Notes under the pieces: model-generated | Told to the model about the DNA's origin: nothing | The model's database searches: none | What the model saw: the letters and a program-made list of their open reading frames with translations, nothing else | From: JAADEM01 sp965371855 | GTDB taxonomy: Bacteria > Bacteroidota > Bacteroidia > Bacteroidales > Marinilabiliaceae | Reading direction: 5' to 3' | Length of the DNA: 64,000 nucleotides | NCBI GenBank assembly: GCA_965371855.1 | Contig: CBDUZZ010000008.1 | Span: forward strand, 15,299-79,298 | Translations under genes and position numbers: made by a program | Shown: piece after piece, positions 36,791-45,076 of the stretch | Position numbering within the stretch: the first letter of the stretch is position 1 | How the letters are laid out: each line of letters opens with the position of its first letter

Positions 36791-38155
36791 ATGGCAAATT
36801 TGGGTTCTTCATCCAGAGATGGTTTTACAAGTAAATTCGGTGTTATTGCAGCAGCAGCTGGCTCTGCAGTAGGATTGGGAAATATTTGGAAGTTTCCTTA
36901 TATAACAGGAGTATATGGTGGTGCTGCTTTTTTGTTTGTTTATCTTGCATTCATTCTGGCAATCGGATTACCAGTTATGATATCGGAGTTTATAATAGGG
37001 CGAAGCTCAAAAAGAAATACAATAGGAGCATTTAAGATATTGGCTCCAAACACGCAGTGGAAATATATTGGTGTTTTGGGAGTTGGTGCAGCCATAATGA
37101 TTCTCTCCTTTTATGGAGTTGTTGCCGGATGGAGCGTGCAGTACATAGTATTATCACTTAAGGATGGATTTGCAAATAGAAGCCCTCATGAGATAGAGGC
37201 TCTTTTTACAAATCTAATAGAGTCTCCATTTAAGCCTGTTGCACTTCAGCTTGGTTTTATGGCTGCCACTACGGTAATAGTAATTGCCGGTGTTCATAAA
37301 GGGATTGAGAAGTTTTCAAAAATTTTAATGCCTCTGCTTGTTGTTATTTTAGTAGTTCTGGTTATAAAATCATTAACTCTTTCTAATGCAGACAAAGGAG
37401 TTGCTTTTCTCTTTAATCCTGATTTCTCCAAATTAACAACTGAAGGTATATTAAGTGCACTTGGTCATGCATTCTTTACATTAAGTCTTGGTATGGGAAC
37501 TTTAATAACTTATGGTTCATATATTAAGCCTAATAATAACCTTGTTAAAACTGCTGTTAGCGTAATTGTTGCTGATACTGTAATTGCCATCTTGGCTGGC
37601 CTTGCCATATTTCCGGCTGTTTTTGCATTTGGTGTTGAACCGGATAAAGGAGCAGGATTAGTATTTATTACTTTGCCTAATGTTTTTCATCAAATGCCGG
37701 GAGGATATATTTTTTCTATCCTGTTTTTTGTTTTGTTATCGGTTGCTGCAATTACATCTTCCATATCAATACTGGAGGTTGTAGTAGCTTATATGAAGGA
37801 AGAGCTGAAGATGAAAAGAAAAATGGCAACAATTATTGCTGCTTCTGTAATCTCCCTTTTAGGTGTATTATGTTCATTGTCGATGGGTGTATTGGATTCG
37901 TATACTTTGTTTGGTCATAACTTCTTTGATTTAATGGATTGGATATCTGCAAATATGCTATTGCCTCTTGGCGGATTATTTGTCTCTCTGTTTATTGGAT
38001 GGTACTATGGGAAGAAAAGAGTTAGAGCAGAGCTGGAGCGTGGGGGCAGTGTGTCTGAACAGTTTTTATCTATATTTATGTTTCTTGTTAAAATTATTGC
38101 TCCAATTGCAATTGCAATAGTATTTTTATATGGAATTGGAATCCTGAAGTTCTAA
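36791..38155 (+). CDS. Sodium-dependent transporter, neurotransmitter:sodium symporter family
   Basis: LeuT-fold transporter of 454 residues with about 11-12 hydrophobic helices. TM1 has GSAVGLGNIWKFPYITG, where the unwound segment binds sodium and substrate. TM6 carries AFFTLSLGMGTLITYGSY and TM8 the SSISILEVVVAY segment. Bacterial NSS proteins import amino acids or related compounds with sodium; the substrate cannot be assigned. It follows the aldolase terminator. Confidence 0.92.
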   Translation: MANLGSSSRDGFTSKFGVIAAAAGSAVGLGNIWKFPYITGVYGGAAFLFVYLAFILAIGLPVMISEFIIGRSSKRNTIGAFKILAPNTQWKYIGVLGVGAAIMILSFYGVVAGWSVQYIVLSLKDGFANRSPHEIEALFTNLIESPFKPVALQLGFMAATTVIVIAGVHKGIEKFSKILMPLLVVILVVLVIKSLTLSNADKGVAFLFNPDFSKLTTEGILSALGHAFFTLSLGMGTLITYGSYIKPNNNLVKTAVSVIVADTVIAILAGLAIFPAVFAFGVEPDKGAGLVFITLPNVFHQMPGGYIFSILFFVLLSVAAITSSISILEVVVAYMKEELKMKRKMATIIAASVISLLGVLCSLSMGVLDSYTLFGHNFFDLMDWISANMLLPLGGLFVSLFIGWYYGKKRVRAELERGGSVSEQFLSIFMFLVKIIAPIAIAIVFLYGIGILKF

Positions 38156-38204
38156 ATTGCGGTACTCAGGTATGACGTATTAGTTAACTTAATAAAATAG
38201 TTTT

Positions 38205-39161
38205 ATGTGGAAGGATTGGTTGGCATTAAGCAAAAGAGAACAAAAAGGGTTTATCGTTTTATCTGTAATATTGGTTTTGTTAATTATCTTTTATTTGCTT
38301 ATTCCTTTGATTTTTTCAACGGGGGAACAGAGTAGGGATGGAAATGATGAGGCATTAAAAGATTGGGTTGATTCTGTAAATGCCATTAAATCAAAACATG
38401 TTGTTTCACAGCAGGACTCTTTTTTCTTTTTTGACCCTAATGAAATATCTAAATCAAAACTTCAGAAGTTAGGTGTTAATGGATATGCATTGATTAACTG
38501 GTTAAAATTTAGGGATAGTGGAAATGAATTTACAAAACCTGAAGATATTTTAAGAATTTATTCAATCGATTCAGCCCTGGCATATAAACTTATACCATAC
38601 ATTAGGTTTAGTTCGATGTCTGCGAAAAGCAGAAAACAATCAGGAAAATACCACAAACAGACTGAGGGAGTACGAGATATAAAAAGAGGTGAGGATCCAG
38701 GAATAATAAAGCAGAGGGTTACATATCAACATGATGACTTGTTTGTTATTGAGATAAACAGGGCTGATACTGCGGAATTTGCCGTTTTAAAGGGGATTGG
38801 GCCTGTTTTATCATTAAGGATTGTTCTCTATAGACAAGTTCTTGGAGGATTTTATGATATTGAACAATTAAAAGAAGTTTATGGAATGCCGCCAAATACC
38901 ATTAATAATAATAGAAAGTATTTGTCGGTTGATTCCTTAGTGATAAGTAAAATAAACGTAAATAAGGTAACTTTACGACAGTTAAAAAATCATCCGTATA
39001 TTGATTTTTATCTGGCAAAGGCAATTATTGAGTACCGAAAAAAGAATGATTCGATAAAAAGCATTAATGAAATACTCTCTTTTAAAGAAGTTAAACCCGA
39101 GATGAAAAATAAACTTGCTGTGTATCTGAGTGTTGAACAAAATGAGAAAAAGAAAAAATGA
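38205..39161 (+). CDS. Membrane-anchored helix-hairpin-helix protein
   Basis: Protein of 318 residues with one N-terminal membrane segment (about 15-40: FIVLSVILVLLIIFYLLIPLIF). Three ComEA-like helix-hairpin-helix units follow: FDPNEISKSKLQKLGV, INRADTAEFAVLKGIGPVLSLRIVLYR and INVNKVTLRQLKNHPYIDFYLAKAIIEYR. Such proteins bind DNA non-specifically; a role in DNA uptake or envelope-proximal DNA binding is possible but unproven. Confidence 0.8.
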   Translation: MWKDWLALSKREQKGFIVLSVILVLLIIFYLLIPLIFSTGEQSRDGNDEALKDWVDSVNAIKSKHVVSQQDSFFFFDPNEISKSKLQKLGVNGYALINWLKFRDSGNEFTKPEDILRIYSIDSALAYKLIPYIRFSSMSAKSRKQSGKYHKQTEGVRDIKRGEDPGIIKQRVTYQHDDLFVIEINRADTAEFAVLKGIGPVLSLRIVLYRQVLGGFYDIEQLKEVYGMPPNTINNNRKYLSVDSLVISKINVNKVTLRQLKNHPYIDFYLAKAIIEYRKKNDSIKSINEILSFKEVKPEMKNKLAVYLSVEQNEKKKK

Positions 39162-39187
39162 TTATTTTTCATTTTTTTTATAATGAA

Positions 39188-39218
39188 TTGATTTTTTTAG
39201 AATTAATAATTAATTTTG
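39188..39218 (+). promoter_or_regulatory. Promoter of rpsU-xerC-hpf
   Basis: TTG at 39188-39190 and the -7 box TAATTTTG at 39211-39218 are 20 bp apart, matching the Bacteroidota promoter. The rpsU start is 39 bp downstream. Confidence 0.65.
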
Positions 39219-39257
39219 CGACTCAATTAGAAAATAAAATTTTATAAAATAACTGAT

Positions 39258-39449
39258 ATGATAATTATTCCGATAAAAGAAGGCGAGAATATTGAGAGGG
39301 CCTTAAAAAGATTTAAAAGAAAATTCGAGAAGACTGGAGCAATGAGAGAGTTGCGCGGTCGTCAGGCATTTATGAAGCCTTCTATTAAAAGAAGAGAAGA
39401 AATCAAACATGCAGTTTACGTTCAGAAATTACAACAAGAAGAGGAATAA
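39258..39449 (+). CDS. rpsU: 30S ribosomal protein S21
   Basis: Basic protein of 63 residues of the small subunit. It begins MIIIPIKEGENIERALKRFKRK-like, then RELRGRQAFMKPSIKRREE, matching the Bacteroidota S21 consensus. It is first in an apparent rpsU-xerC-hpf unit. Confidence 0.95.
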   Translation: MIIIPIKEGENIERALKRFKRKFEKTGAMRELRGRQAFMKPSIKRREEIKHAVYVQKLQQEEE

Positions 39450-39530
39450 ATTTCTTGCAAATGTCTTTATTTTGTGCTAAATTTCGTATATTCGTTAAGG
39501 AGTAGTACAAAATAAAGACGTTTTTTGTTA

Positions 39531-40415
39531 ATGCAATATATATCATCTTTTTATAAATACCTGGAATACGAGAGGCGATACTCGCGATATACATTAGTAA
39601 CGTATGAATGCGATTTGCGTCAATTTTGTTCTTTTCTTGAATCTGAAAATATTATTCGTTGGGATAATGTTTCTTCCAAAACCATCAGGAAATGGATGGT
39701 AATACTACTAAATGACGGTAAAGTACCCGTTACAATACATAGAAAGATTTCTGCATTAAAATCCTTTTTCCGGTTTCTTATGCGAGAGCAAATTCTTGAA
39801 TCAAATCCTGCTGATGGAGTTATAGTTCCCAAAAAACCTAAGCGACTTCCTGTTTTTGTAAAAGAAAAAGAGATGGATGAACTTTTGGATACTGTTCCTT
39901 TTGGAAATGATTTTGATGGAATAAGAGATAAGTTTATAATCTCACTTCTTTATGCTACCGGTATGCGATTATCTGAAATGGTTAATCTTTGTTTGTATAA
40001 TATTGATATGGGGCAAAAGGTAATTAAAGTACTTGGGAAACGTAATAAAGAACGCATTATCCCATATTATACAGAATTAGATAAAGATATAAAACAATAT
40101 ATATCTATCCGGAATGAAACCTTTCCTTTAGTAGATACGGATATATTAATTCTTACATCAAAAGGAAAACCCGTCTATTCAAAACTTATATATAGAGTTG
40201 TGAACCGCTATTTGGCTTTGGTTTCAACTATTAAGAAAAAGAGCCCACATGTAATTAGGCATACTTTTGCTACGGCATTATTGAACCATGGGGCAGATTT
40301 AAATGCAATTAAGGAACTATTAGGGCATGCTAATTTGTCTGCTACTGAAATATATACACATAATAGTTTCGAAAAATTAAATAGTATTTATAAACAAGCT
40401 CATCCCAGAGCTTAA
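39531..40415 (+). CDS. xerC: Tyrosine recombinase XerC/XerD family
   Basis: Site-specific recombinase of 294 residues for chromosome-dimer resolution. An N-terminal SAM-like core-binding domain (YISSFYKYLEYERRYSRYTL) precedes the catalytic domain. That domain carries the Arg in YATGMRLSEMV, Lys in VLGKRNKERIIP, HVIRHTFATALL, LLGHANLSATEIYTH and the nucleophilic Tyr in that last segment. ATG 39531 is chosen over the TTG two codons upstream. Its place between rpsU and hpf points to a housekeeping Xer protein, not a mobile integrase. Confidence 0.9.
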   Translation: MQYISSFYKYLEYERRYSRYTLVTYECDLRQFCSFLESENIIRWDNVSSKTIRKWMVILLNDGKVPVTIHRKISALKSFFRFLMREQILESNPADGVIVPKKPKRLPVFVKEKEMDELLDTVPFGNDFDGIRDKFIISLLYATGMRLSEMVNLCLYNIDMGQKVIKVLGKRNKERIIPYYTELDKDIKQYISIRNETFPLVDTDILILTSKGKPVYSKLIYRVVNRYLALVSTIKKKSPHVIRHTFATALLNHGADLNAIKELLGHANLSATEIYTHNSFEKLNSIYKQAHPRA

Positions 40416-40433
40416 AAAGATGGAGGACTGATT

Positions 40434-40733
40434 ATGAATATTACTATTCAATCTGTGCGATTTACTGCATCAGAACATTTGAACCACTTTACACAACAGA
40501 AAGTTTCCAAATTGGAGCATTTTTTTGACAGTATTGTTAATGCTGAGATTATTCTTAAGCTTGACAAATCTGAATCTTCTGAAAACAAAATTGCAGAGAT
40601 AAGGTTGAAACTTCCCGGAGGAGAACTTTTCTCGAAAAAACAAACAAAGACTTTTGAAGAATCTATTGATTTGGCTTGCGATGCTCTTAGAAAACAATTA
40701 TTGAAATGGAAAGAGAAAGTGAGAACTAAATAA
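40434..40733 (+). CDS. hpf: Ribosome hibernation-promoting factor family protein
   Basis: Short HPF/RaiA protein of 99 residues that binds the 30S decoding region in stationary phase. It starts MNITIQSVRFTASEHLNHF, with SIVNAEIILKLDK and the end FEESIDLACDALRKQLLKWKEK typical of the family. It has no C-terminal dimerisation domain, so it is the short form. It lies 18 bp after xerC. Confidence 0.92.
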   Translation: MNITIQSVRFTASEHLNHFTQQKVSKLEHFFDSIVNAEIILKLDKSESSENKIAEIRLKLPGGELFSKKQTKTFEESIDLACDALRKQLLKWKEKVRTK

Positions 40734-40755
40734 ATATAAAAAAGAAATACCAATC

Positions 40756-40787
40756 TTTGTGATATTGAAAATAAAATTATAAATTTG
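40756..40787 (+). promoter_or_regulatory. Consensus Bacteroidota promoter upstream of the tRNA-Tyr array
   Basis: TTTG (40756-40759), 20 bp, then TAAATTTG (40780-40787). Transcription would begin near 40794 and run into the hairpins at 40829-40892 and, if read through, the tRNA-Tyr repeats. Confidence 0.65.
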
Positions 40788-40828
40788 CACTCGTTTTTGG
40801 GAAATTCCTTTAAACTAAACAAGATTTA

Positions 40829-40892
40829 ATAGGCTGATTGATAAATAATCAGCCTATTAAATTGAATGAATTCTAATGAGAATTCATTTTTT
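40829..40892 (+). terminator. Two adjacent hairpins, the second with T-run
   Basis: Hairpin one pairs AATAGGCTGATT with AATCAGCCTATT (about 40829-40859). Hairpin two pairs ATGAATTCT with AGAATTCAT (40866-40887) and runs into a T-tract ending at 40892, an intrinsic terminator form. With the promoter at 40756 they define a possible transcript of about 100 nt. Confidence 0.6.
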
Positions 40893-40920
40893 GCGTGTAA
40901 TTGCGTATAGCATGATTTTT

Positions 40921-41130
40921 GGGGAGATACCAAAGTGGCCAACTGGGGTCCCGAAGCATCGGGATAACTTCGCTGGCTTTCATTAACCCAATAAAAAGAT
41001 ATTTGAAATACTGAAATTAATTTTTGGGGAGATACCAAAGTGGCCAACTGGGGTCCCGAAGCATCGGGATAACTTCGCTGGCTTTCATTAACCCAATAAA
41101 AAGATATTTGAAATACTGAAATTAATTTTT
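40921..41130 (+). repeat. Two tandem 105-bp defective tRNA-Tyr units
   Basis: Units at 40921-41025 and 41026-41130 are essentially identical and abut the intact tRNA-Tyr. Each starts with the first 28 bases of tRNA-Tyr (GGGGAGATACC through AACTGGGG). The next tRNA bases, CGGACTG, are replaced by the palindrome TCCCGAAGCATCGGGA (40949-40964 and 41054-41069). The tRNA resumes for about 17 bases (TAACTTCGCTGGCTTTC) and then changes to an AT-rich spacer. They cannot form a tRNA because the anticodon, T-arm and 3' acceptor are missing. Confidence 0.9.
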
Positions 41131-41213
41131 GGGGAGATACCAAAGTGGCCAACTGGGGCGGACTGTAACTCCGCTGGCTTTCGCCTTCGTAGGTTCGAAT
41201 CCTGCTCTCCCCA
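41131..41213 (+). tRNA. tRNA-Tyr (GTA)
   Basis: Intact class II tRNA of 83 nt. The acceptor GGGGAGA pairs with TCTCCCC, anticodon stem GCGGA/TCCGC encloses a loop with GTA, a long variable arm follows, and the T-loop is GTTCGAATC. The terminal CCA is not encoded. It is the only full copy after two defective repeats. Confidence 0.93.
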
Positions 41214-41350
41214 CATTTTTTTTTGATTTAATCTGCTTGTACAAAAGTTTAAGCAGACTAATATCAGAAAGAAGTTTTTTGGGTTATTTGTAAGAGTATT
41301 TTATTTTAGAATGTTGATAAGTAAAACTAAGGTTTTAAAATAAAAATGAT

Positions 41351-41358
41351 TAACTTTG
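41351..41358 (+). promoter_or_regulatory. -7 box upstream of tRNA-Gly/Thr/tuf
   Basis: TAACTTTG matches TAnnTTTG. It lies about 90 bp before tRNA-Gly, within the 230-bp gap after tRNA-Tyr. A weak GAGAG/CTCTC hairpin follows. Confidence 0.5.
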
Positions 41359-41443
41359 TAACCTTTCATTTTTGAGAGGGTATTCTCTCTTAAAGAAAAG
41401 CAGTAAGTGATGACGATCATTTTTTGTTGGAAAGGCTAAAAAT

Positions 41444-41516
41444 GCGAGAGTAGCTCAGTTGATAGAGCATCAGCCTTCCAAGCTGAGGGTCGCGGGTTTG
41501 ACCCCCGTCTCTCGCT
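41444..41516 (+). tRNA. tRNA-Gly (TCC)
   Basis: 73 nt. The acceptor GCGAGAG pairs with CTCTCGC, the D-arm is AGCTCAGTTGATAGAGC, the anticodon loop CTTCCAA gives TCC, and the T-arm contains GGTTTGACCCC. CCA is not encoded. Confidence 0.95.
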
Positions 41517-41526
41517 CACTTTTCTT

Positions 41527-41598
<72 letters not shown>

Positions 41599-41659
41599 CA
41601 ATTTTTTTTTGTAATTTTTGCAATCTATTTATAACTAAATTTGTCTAATATTTCGAGTT

Positions 41660-42847
41660 ATGGCTAAAGAAAAATTTCAAAGGACGAAGCCTCACGTTAA
41701 TATTGGTACCATCGGTCATGTTGACCATGGAAAAACCACCCTGACTTCTGCCATTACCATGGTTTTGGCTAAAAAAGGTTTGTCTGAAGTAACGAATTTT
41801 GATTCTATCGACAATGCCCCTGAGGAAAAGGAAAGGGGTATTACTATTAACACTGCGCACGTTGAATACGAAACAGCAAAGCGTCACTACGCTCACGTTG
41901 ACTGTCCGGGTCACGCTGACTATGTTAAGAACATGGTTACAGGTGCTGCCCAGATGGACGGTGCTATTTTGGTTTGTGCTGCTACTGATGGCCCTATGCC
42001 TCAGACAAGAGAGCACATCCTTTTAGCTCGCCAGGTAAACGTACCTAAAATCGTTGTTTTCATGAATAAAGTTGACATGGTTGACGATGAAGAACTTCTT
42101 GAACTTGTTGATATGGAGCTTCGTGACCTGTTAAGCTTTTATGATTTTGACGGTGACAATACTCCTATAATTCAGGGTTCTGCACTTGGTGCAATGAACG
42201 GTGAAGAAAAGTGGGAAGAAAAAGTAATGGAACTTATGGATGCTGTTGACGAGTGGATTCCAATTCCTCCTCGTGACGTTGAAAAACCGTTCCTAATGCC
42301 TGTTGAGGATGTATTCTCAATTACAGGGCGTGGTACTGTTGCAACAGGACGTATAGAAACCGGAGTTATTAACAGCGGTGAAGAAATGCAAATTATTGGT
42401 CTTGGTGCTCAAGCTAAAAAGACTGTTTGTACAGGTGTTGAGATGTTCCGTAAGATTCTTGACCGTGGTGAAGCTGGTGATAATGTTGGGTTATTACTTC
42501 GTGGTATCGATAAAAAAGAGATTAAGCGTGGTATGGTTTTGGCTAAGCCGGGATCTATCACCCCTCATACTATAGTTAAAGCTGAGATATATGTATTGAA
42601 GAAAGAAGAAGGTGGTCGTCATACTCCTTTCCACAATAGATATCGTCCTCAATTTTATATACGTACATTAGATGTAACCGGAGAGATTACTCTTCCTGAA
42701 GGAACTGAAATGGTTATGCCTGGTGATAACGTAACAATTACTGTTGAATTAATCTATCCGGTAGCAGTTAACCTTGGACTTCGTTTCGCAATACGTGAGG
42801 GAGGAAGAACTGTTGGTGCAGGACAGATAACGGAGATTGTTGAGTAA
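41660..42847 (+). CDS. tuf: Elongation factor Tu
   Basis: Translation GTPase of 395 residues delivering aminoacyl-tRNA. It has G1 GHVDHGKTTL, the switch region ERGITINTAHVEYE, G3 DCPGHADYVKNM, G4 NKVD and G5 GSALG, followed by beta-barrel domains II and III. A possible own -7 box TAAATTTG lies at 41636-41643. It is flanked by tRNA genes as in many bacteria. Confidence 0.98.
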   Translation: MAKEKFQRTKPHVNIGTIGHVDHGKTTLTSAITMVLAKKGLSEVTNFDSIDNAPEEKERGITINTAHVEYETAKRHYAHVDCPGHADYVKNMVTGAAQMDGAILVCAATDGPMPQTREHILLARQVNVPKIVVFMNKVDMVDDEELLELVDMELRDLLSFYDFDGDNTPIIQGSALGAMNGEEKWEEKVMELMDAVDEWIPIPPRDVEKPFLMPVEDVFSITGRGTVATGRIETGVINSGEEMQIIGLGAQAKKTVCTGVEMFRKILDRGEAGDNVGLLLRGIDKKEIKRGMVLAKPGSITPHTIVKAEIYVLKKEEGGRHTPFHNRYRPQFYIRTLDVTGEITLPEGTEMVMPGDNVTITVELIYPVAVNLGLRFAIREGGRTVGAGQITEIVE

Positions 42848-42853
42848 TAATTT

Positions 42854-42894
42854 TTTCTCTAATAAGACCGGAACTTCCGGTCTTATTAGAGAAA
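42854..42894 (+). terminator. Very long perfect hairpin between tuf and tRNA-Trp
   Basis: A 20-bp perfect inverted repeat with a single central base spans 42854-42894 and contains AAGACCGGAA/TTCCGGTCTT. It has no strong T-run because tRNA-Trp starts 2 bp later. It may act as a terminator, as an RNase III-type processing site, or both. Confidence 0.65.
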
Positions 42895-42895
42895 T

Positions 42896-42968
42896 ACGGG
42901 TGTAGCTCAGTTGGCAGAGCACTGGTCTCCAAAACCAGGTGTCGGGCGTTCGAGTCGCTCCTCCCGTG
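42896..42968 (+). tRNA. tRNA-Trp (CCA)
   Basis: 73 nt with anticodon loop CTCCAAA (CCA) and T-loop GTTCGAGTC. The acceptor ACGGGTG pairs with CTCCCGT except for one T-T mismatch at the sixth pair. It is located before secE, as often seen in bacteria. Confidence 0.9.
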
Positions 42969-43019
42969 CATTACAAAACCGATTTGATAATATAATCGGC
43001 AAATTAATGAACGAAAAAG

Positions 43020-43211
43020 ATGAAGATAAAAACTTATCTGAAAGATGTACATAATGAGTTAGTCAATAAAACTTCATGGCCAACATGGTCTGAGTTGACT
43101 AATAGTGCAATCGTTGTTATGGTTGCTTCTGTTATTATTTCAGCCATTATTTTTGCAATGGACTTCACATTTGAAAATCTCCTTAATTGGGTTTATGAAA
43201 AACTGTACTAA
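43020..43211 (+). CDS. secE: Preprotein translocase subunit SecE
   Basis: Single-span membrane protein of 63 residues that clamps SecY. The amphipathic helix MKIKTYLKDVHNELVNKTSWP precedes the membrane segment SAIVVMVASVIISAIIFAMDF-like (about 30-52). Its position before nusG is conserved. Confidence 0.95.
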   Translation: MKIKTYLKDVHNELVNKTSWPTWSELTNSAIVVMVASVIISAIIFAMDFTFENLLNWVYEKLY

Positions 43212-43233
43212 ATCTTTAAATAGGTAGTTTGTA

Positions 43234-43779
43234 ATGGCTGATATTGTTAAAAAATGGTTTGTCCTTCGTGCTATAGGTGGAAAAGAGAAGAAGGTGAAGG
43301 AATATATTGAGAGTGAAGTTTCACGCCTGGAATTACAGGATTATATAGGTCAGGTTTTAATTCCCACGGAAAAGGTATACCAGATTCGAAAAGGGAAAAA
43401 AGTTAGTAAAGAAAGGAACTTTTTACCGGGGTATGTTATTATTGAAGCTGCACTGGTTGGTGAAATACCTCATATATTAAAAGGTATTACAAATGTTATC
43501 GGTTTTTTGAGTGATAATAAAAATGAACCTACTCCTCTTAGAATGTCTGAAGTTAACAGGATTTTGGGTAAAGTGGATGAACTTAATGAAACAGACGAAG
43601 AAATTAATATACCTTTCTTTGAAGGTGAATCAGTAAAAGTTATTGACGGTCCTTTCAATGGATTTAGTGGAATGATTGAAGAGGTTAATGAAGAGAAAAA
43701 GAAATTGAAAGTTATGGTTAAGATATTTGGGAGGAAGACTCCTCTTGAATTAAGCTTTATGCAAGTGGAAAAAGAGTAG
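43234..43779 (+). CDS. nusG: Transcription termination/antitermination factor NusG
   Basis: Transcription elongation factor of 181 residues that binds RNA polymerase and couples it to ribosomes. The NGN domain starts KKWFVLRAIGGKEKKVKEYIE and has FLPGYVIIEA. The KOW domain carries VKVIDGPFNGFSGMIEEVNEEKKKLKVMV in two conserved parts. It lies 22 bp after secE. Confidence 0.97.
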   Translation: MADIVKKWFVLRAIGGKEKKVKEYIESEVSRLELQDYIGQVLIPTEKVYQIRKGKKVSKERNFLPGYVIIEAALVGEIPHILKGITNVIGFLSDNKNEPTPLRMSEVNRILGKVDELNETDEEINIPFFEGESVKVIDGPFNGFSGMIEEVNEEKKKLKVMVKIFGRKTPLELSFMQVEKE

Positions 43780-43888
43780 AAAAACGCTTAGTAGAAATGC
43801 TTCCAACTGATAAATGTTTTTATTTATCGCTACAAGTGTAATATACATTTCTTTTATATACAATTAATTATTAATACGAATTGCTACA

Positions 43889-44332
43889 ATGGCTAAAGAA
43901 GTAGAAACTTTTATCAAACTTCAGATTAGAGGTGGTGCTGCAAATCCTTCACCCCCGGTAGGGCCTGCTTTAGGTGCTAAGGGTGTGAATATTATGGAGT
44001 TCTGCAAGCAATTCAATGCCAGGACACAGGAAAAGGCCGGTAAGGTTTTACCTGTTGTTATTTCGGTGTATAAAGACAAATCATTTGATTTTGTTATTAA
44101 AACACCTCCTGCATCAGTACAAGTTTTAGAAGCTGCTAAACTGAAAAGTGGATCGCCTGAACCAAACCGTAATAAAGTTGGATCAGTAACATGGGATCAA
44201 CTTAAGGTGATAGCAGAAGATAAAATGGCTGATTTGAATTGTTTTACAGTAGAATCTGCAATGAGGATGATTGCTGGTACTGCCAGAAGTATGGGAATTA
44301 CTGTTTCAGGTGATTTCCCTGATAATAACTAA
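43889..44332 (+). CDS. rplK: 50S ribosomal protein L11
   Basis: L11 of 147 residues binding the GTPase-centre 23S rRNA. It contains IKLQIRGGAANPSPPVGPALG, FCKQFNARTQEK and the end IAGTARSMGITV, matching the family throughout. The 109-bp spacer after nusG is AT-rich and may hold a promoter or leader, but no clear box was found. Confidence 0.98.
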   Translation: MAKEVETFIKLQIRGGAANPSPPVGPALGAKGVNIMEFCKQFNARTQEKAGKVLPVVISVYKDKSFDFVIKTPPASVQVLEAAKLKSGSPEPNRNKVGSVTWDQLKVIAEDKMADLNCFTVESAMRMIAGTARSMGITVSGDFPDNN

Positions 44333-44352
44333 ATTAATACCTTTTTGCAAAA

Positions 44353-45054
44353 ATGACGAAACTAACAAAAAATAAAAAGTTAGCATTAGCGAAAATCGAA
44401 GCCGATAAGCTTTACTCTGTCGATGAGGCTGCAACATTAGTTAAGGACATAACCACAACTAAATTTGATGCCTCAGTTGATCTTGATGTGCGACTTGGAG
44501 TTGATCCAAGAAAAGCAAATCAAATGGTAAGGGGTGTTGTTACTTTGCCTAATGGAACAGGCAAAGTTGTACGTGTATTGGTGCTTTGTTCCCCTGATAA
44601 GGAGGAAGAAGCCAAAACTGCTGGTGCCGATTATGTTGGATTAGAAGAATATGTCGAGAAGATTAAAGGCGGCTGGACTGATGTAGATGTAATTATTACA
44701 ATGCCCAGTGTAATGGCCAAAGTTGGCCAATTAGGTCGTATCTTAGGTCCTCGAGGCTTAATGCCTAATCCGAAGAGTGGTACTGTTACCATGGATATTG
44801 GTAAAGCAGTTAATGAAGTAAAAGCTGGTAAGATTGATTTCAAAGTGGATCGTTACGGAATTGTGCATGCTGCAATTGGTAAGGTTTCTTTTAGTGCTGA
44901 AAAGATTCAGGAAAATGCTAAAGAGTTTTTCAACACACTTTTGAAACTTAAACCTACATCAGCTAAAGGCACATACGTAAAGAGCGTTTATTTATCAAGT
45001 ACCATGAGCCCTGGTATTCGTGTTGAACCAAAGTCGTTAGAGGCTAATGTTTAA
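44353..45054 (+). CDS. rplA: 50S ribosomal protein L1
   Basis: L1 stalk protein of 233 residues with FDASVDLDVRLGVDPRKANQ, GRILGPRGLMPNPKSGTV and YVKSVYLSSTMSPGIRV. It lies 20 bp after rplK. In other bacteria L1 represses its own operon through a leader; no such leader was recognised here. Confidence 0.98.
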   Translation: MTKLTKNKKLALAKIEADKLYSVDEAATLVKDITTTKFDASVDLDVRLGVDPRKANQMVRGVVTLPNGTGKVVRVLVLCSPDKEEEAKTAGADYVGLEEYVEKIKGGWTDVDVIITMPSVMAKVGQLGRILGPRGLMPNPKSGTVTMDIGKAVNEVKAGKIDFKVDRYGIVHAAIGKVSFSAEKIQENAKEFFNTLLKLKPTSAKGTYVKSVYLSSTMSPGIRVEPKSLEANV

Positions 45055-45076
45055 TCATTAAAGAATATTAGAAATC

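Noticed and set aside
39531..40415. Integrase of a mobile element
   Set aside because: It lies between rpsU and hpf in an apparent housekeeping operon, with no att-like repeats or cargo genes.
40876..40986. Plus-strand 36-residue reading frame ending in the tRNA-like unit
   Set aside because: It starts inside the terminator hairpin and consists mostly of translated tRNA sequence; no ribosome site or family match was recognised.
40826..41152. Minus-strand reading frame of 108 codons with an internal amino-acid repeat
   Set aside because: It is the antisense of the 105-bp tRNA-Tyr repeat units; 105 is divisible by three, so the frame stays open by chance.
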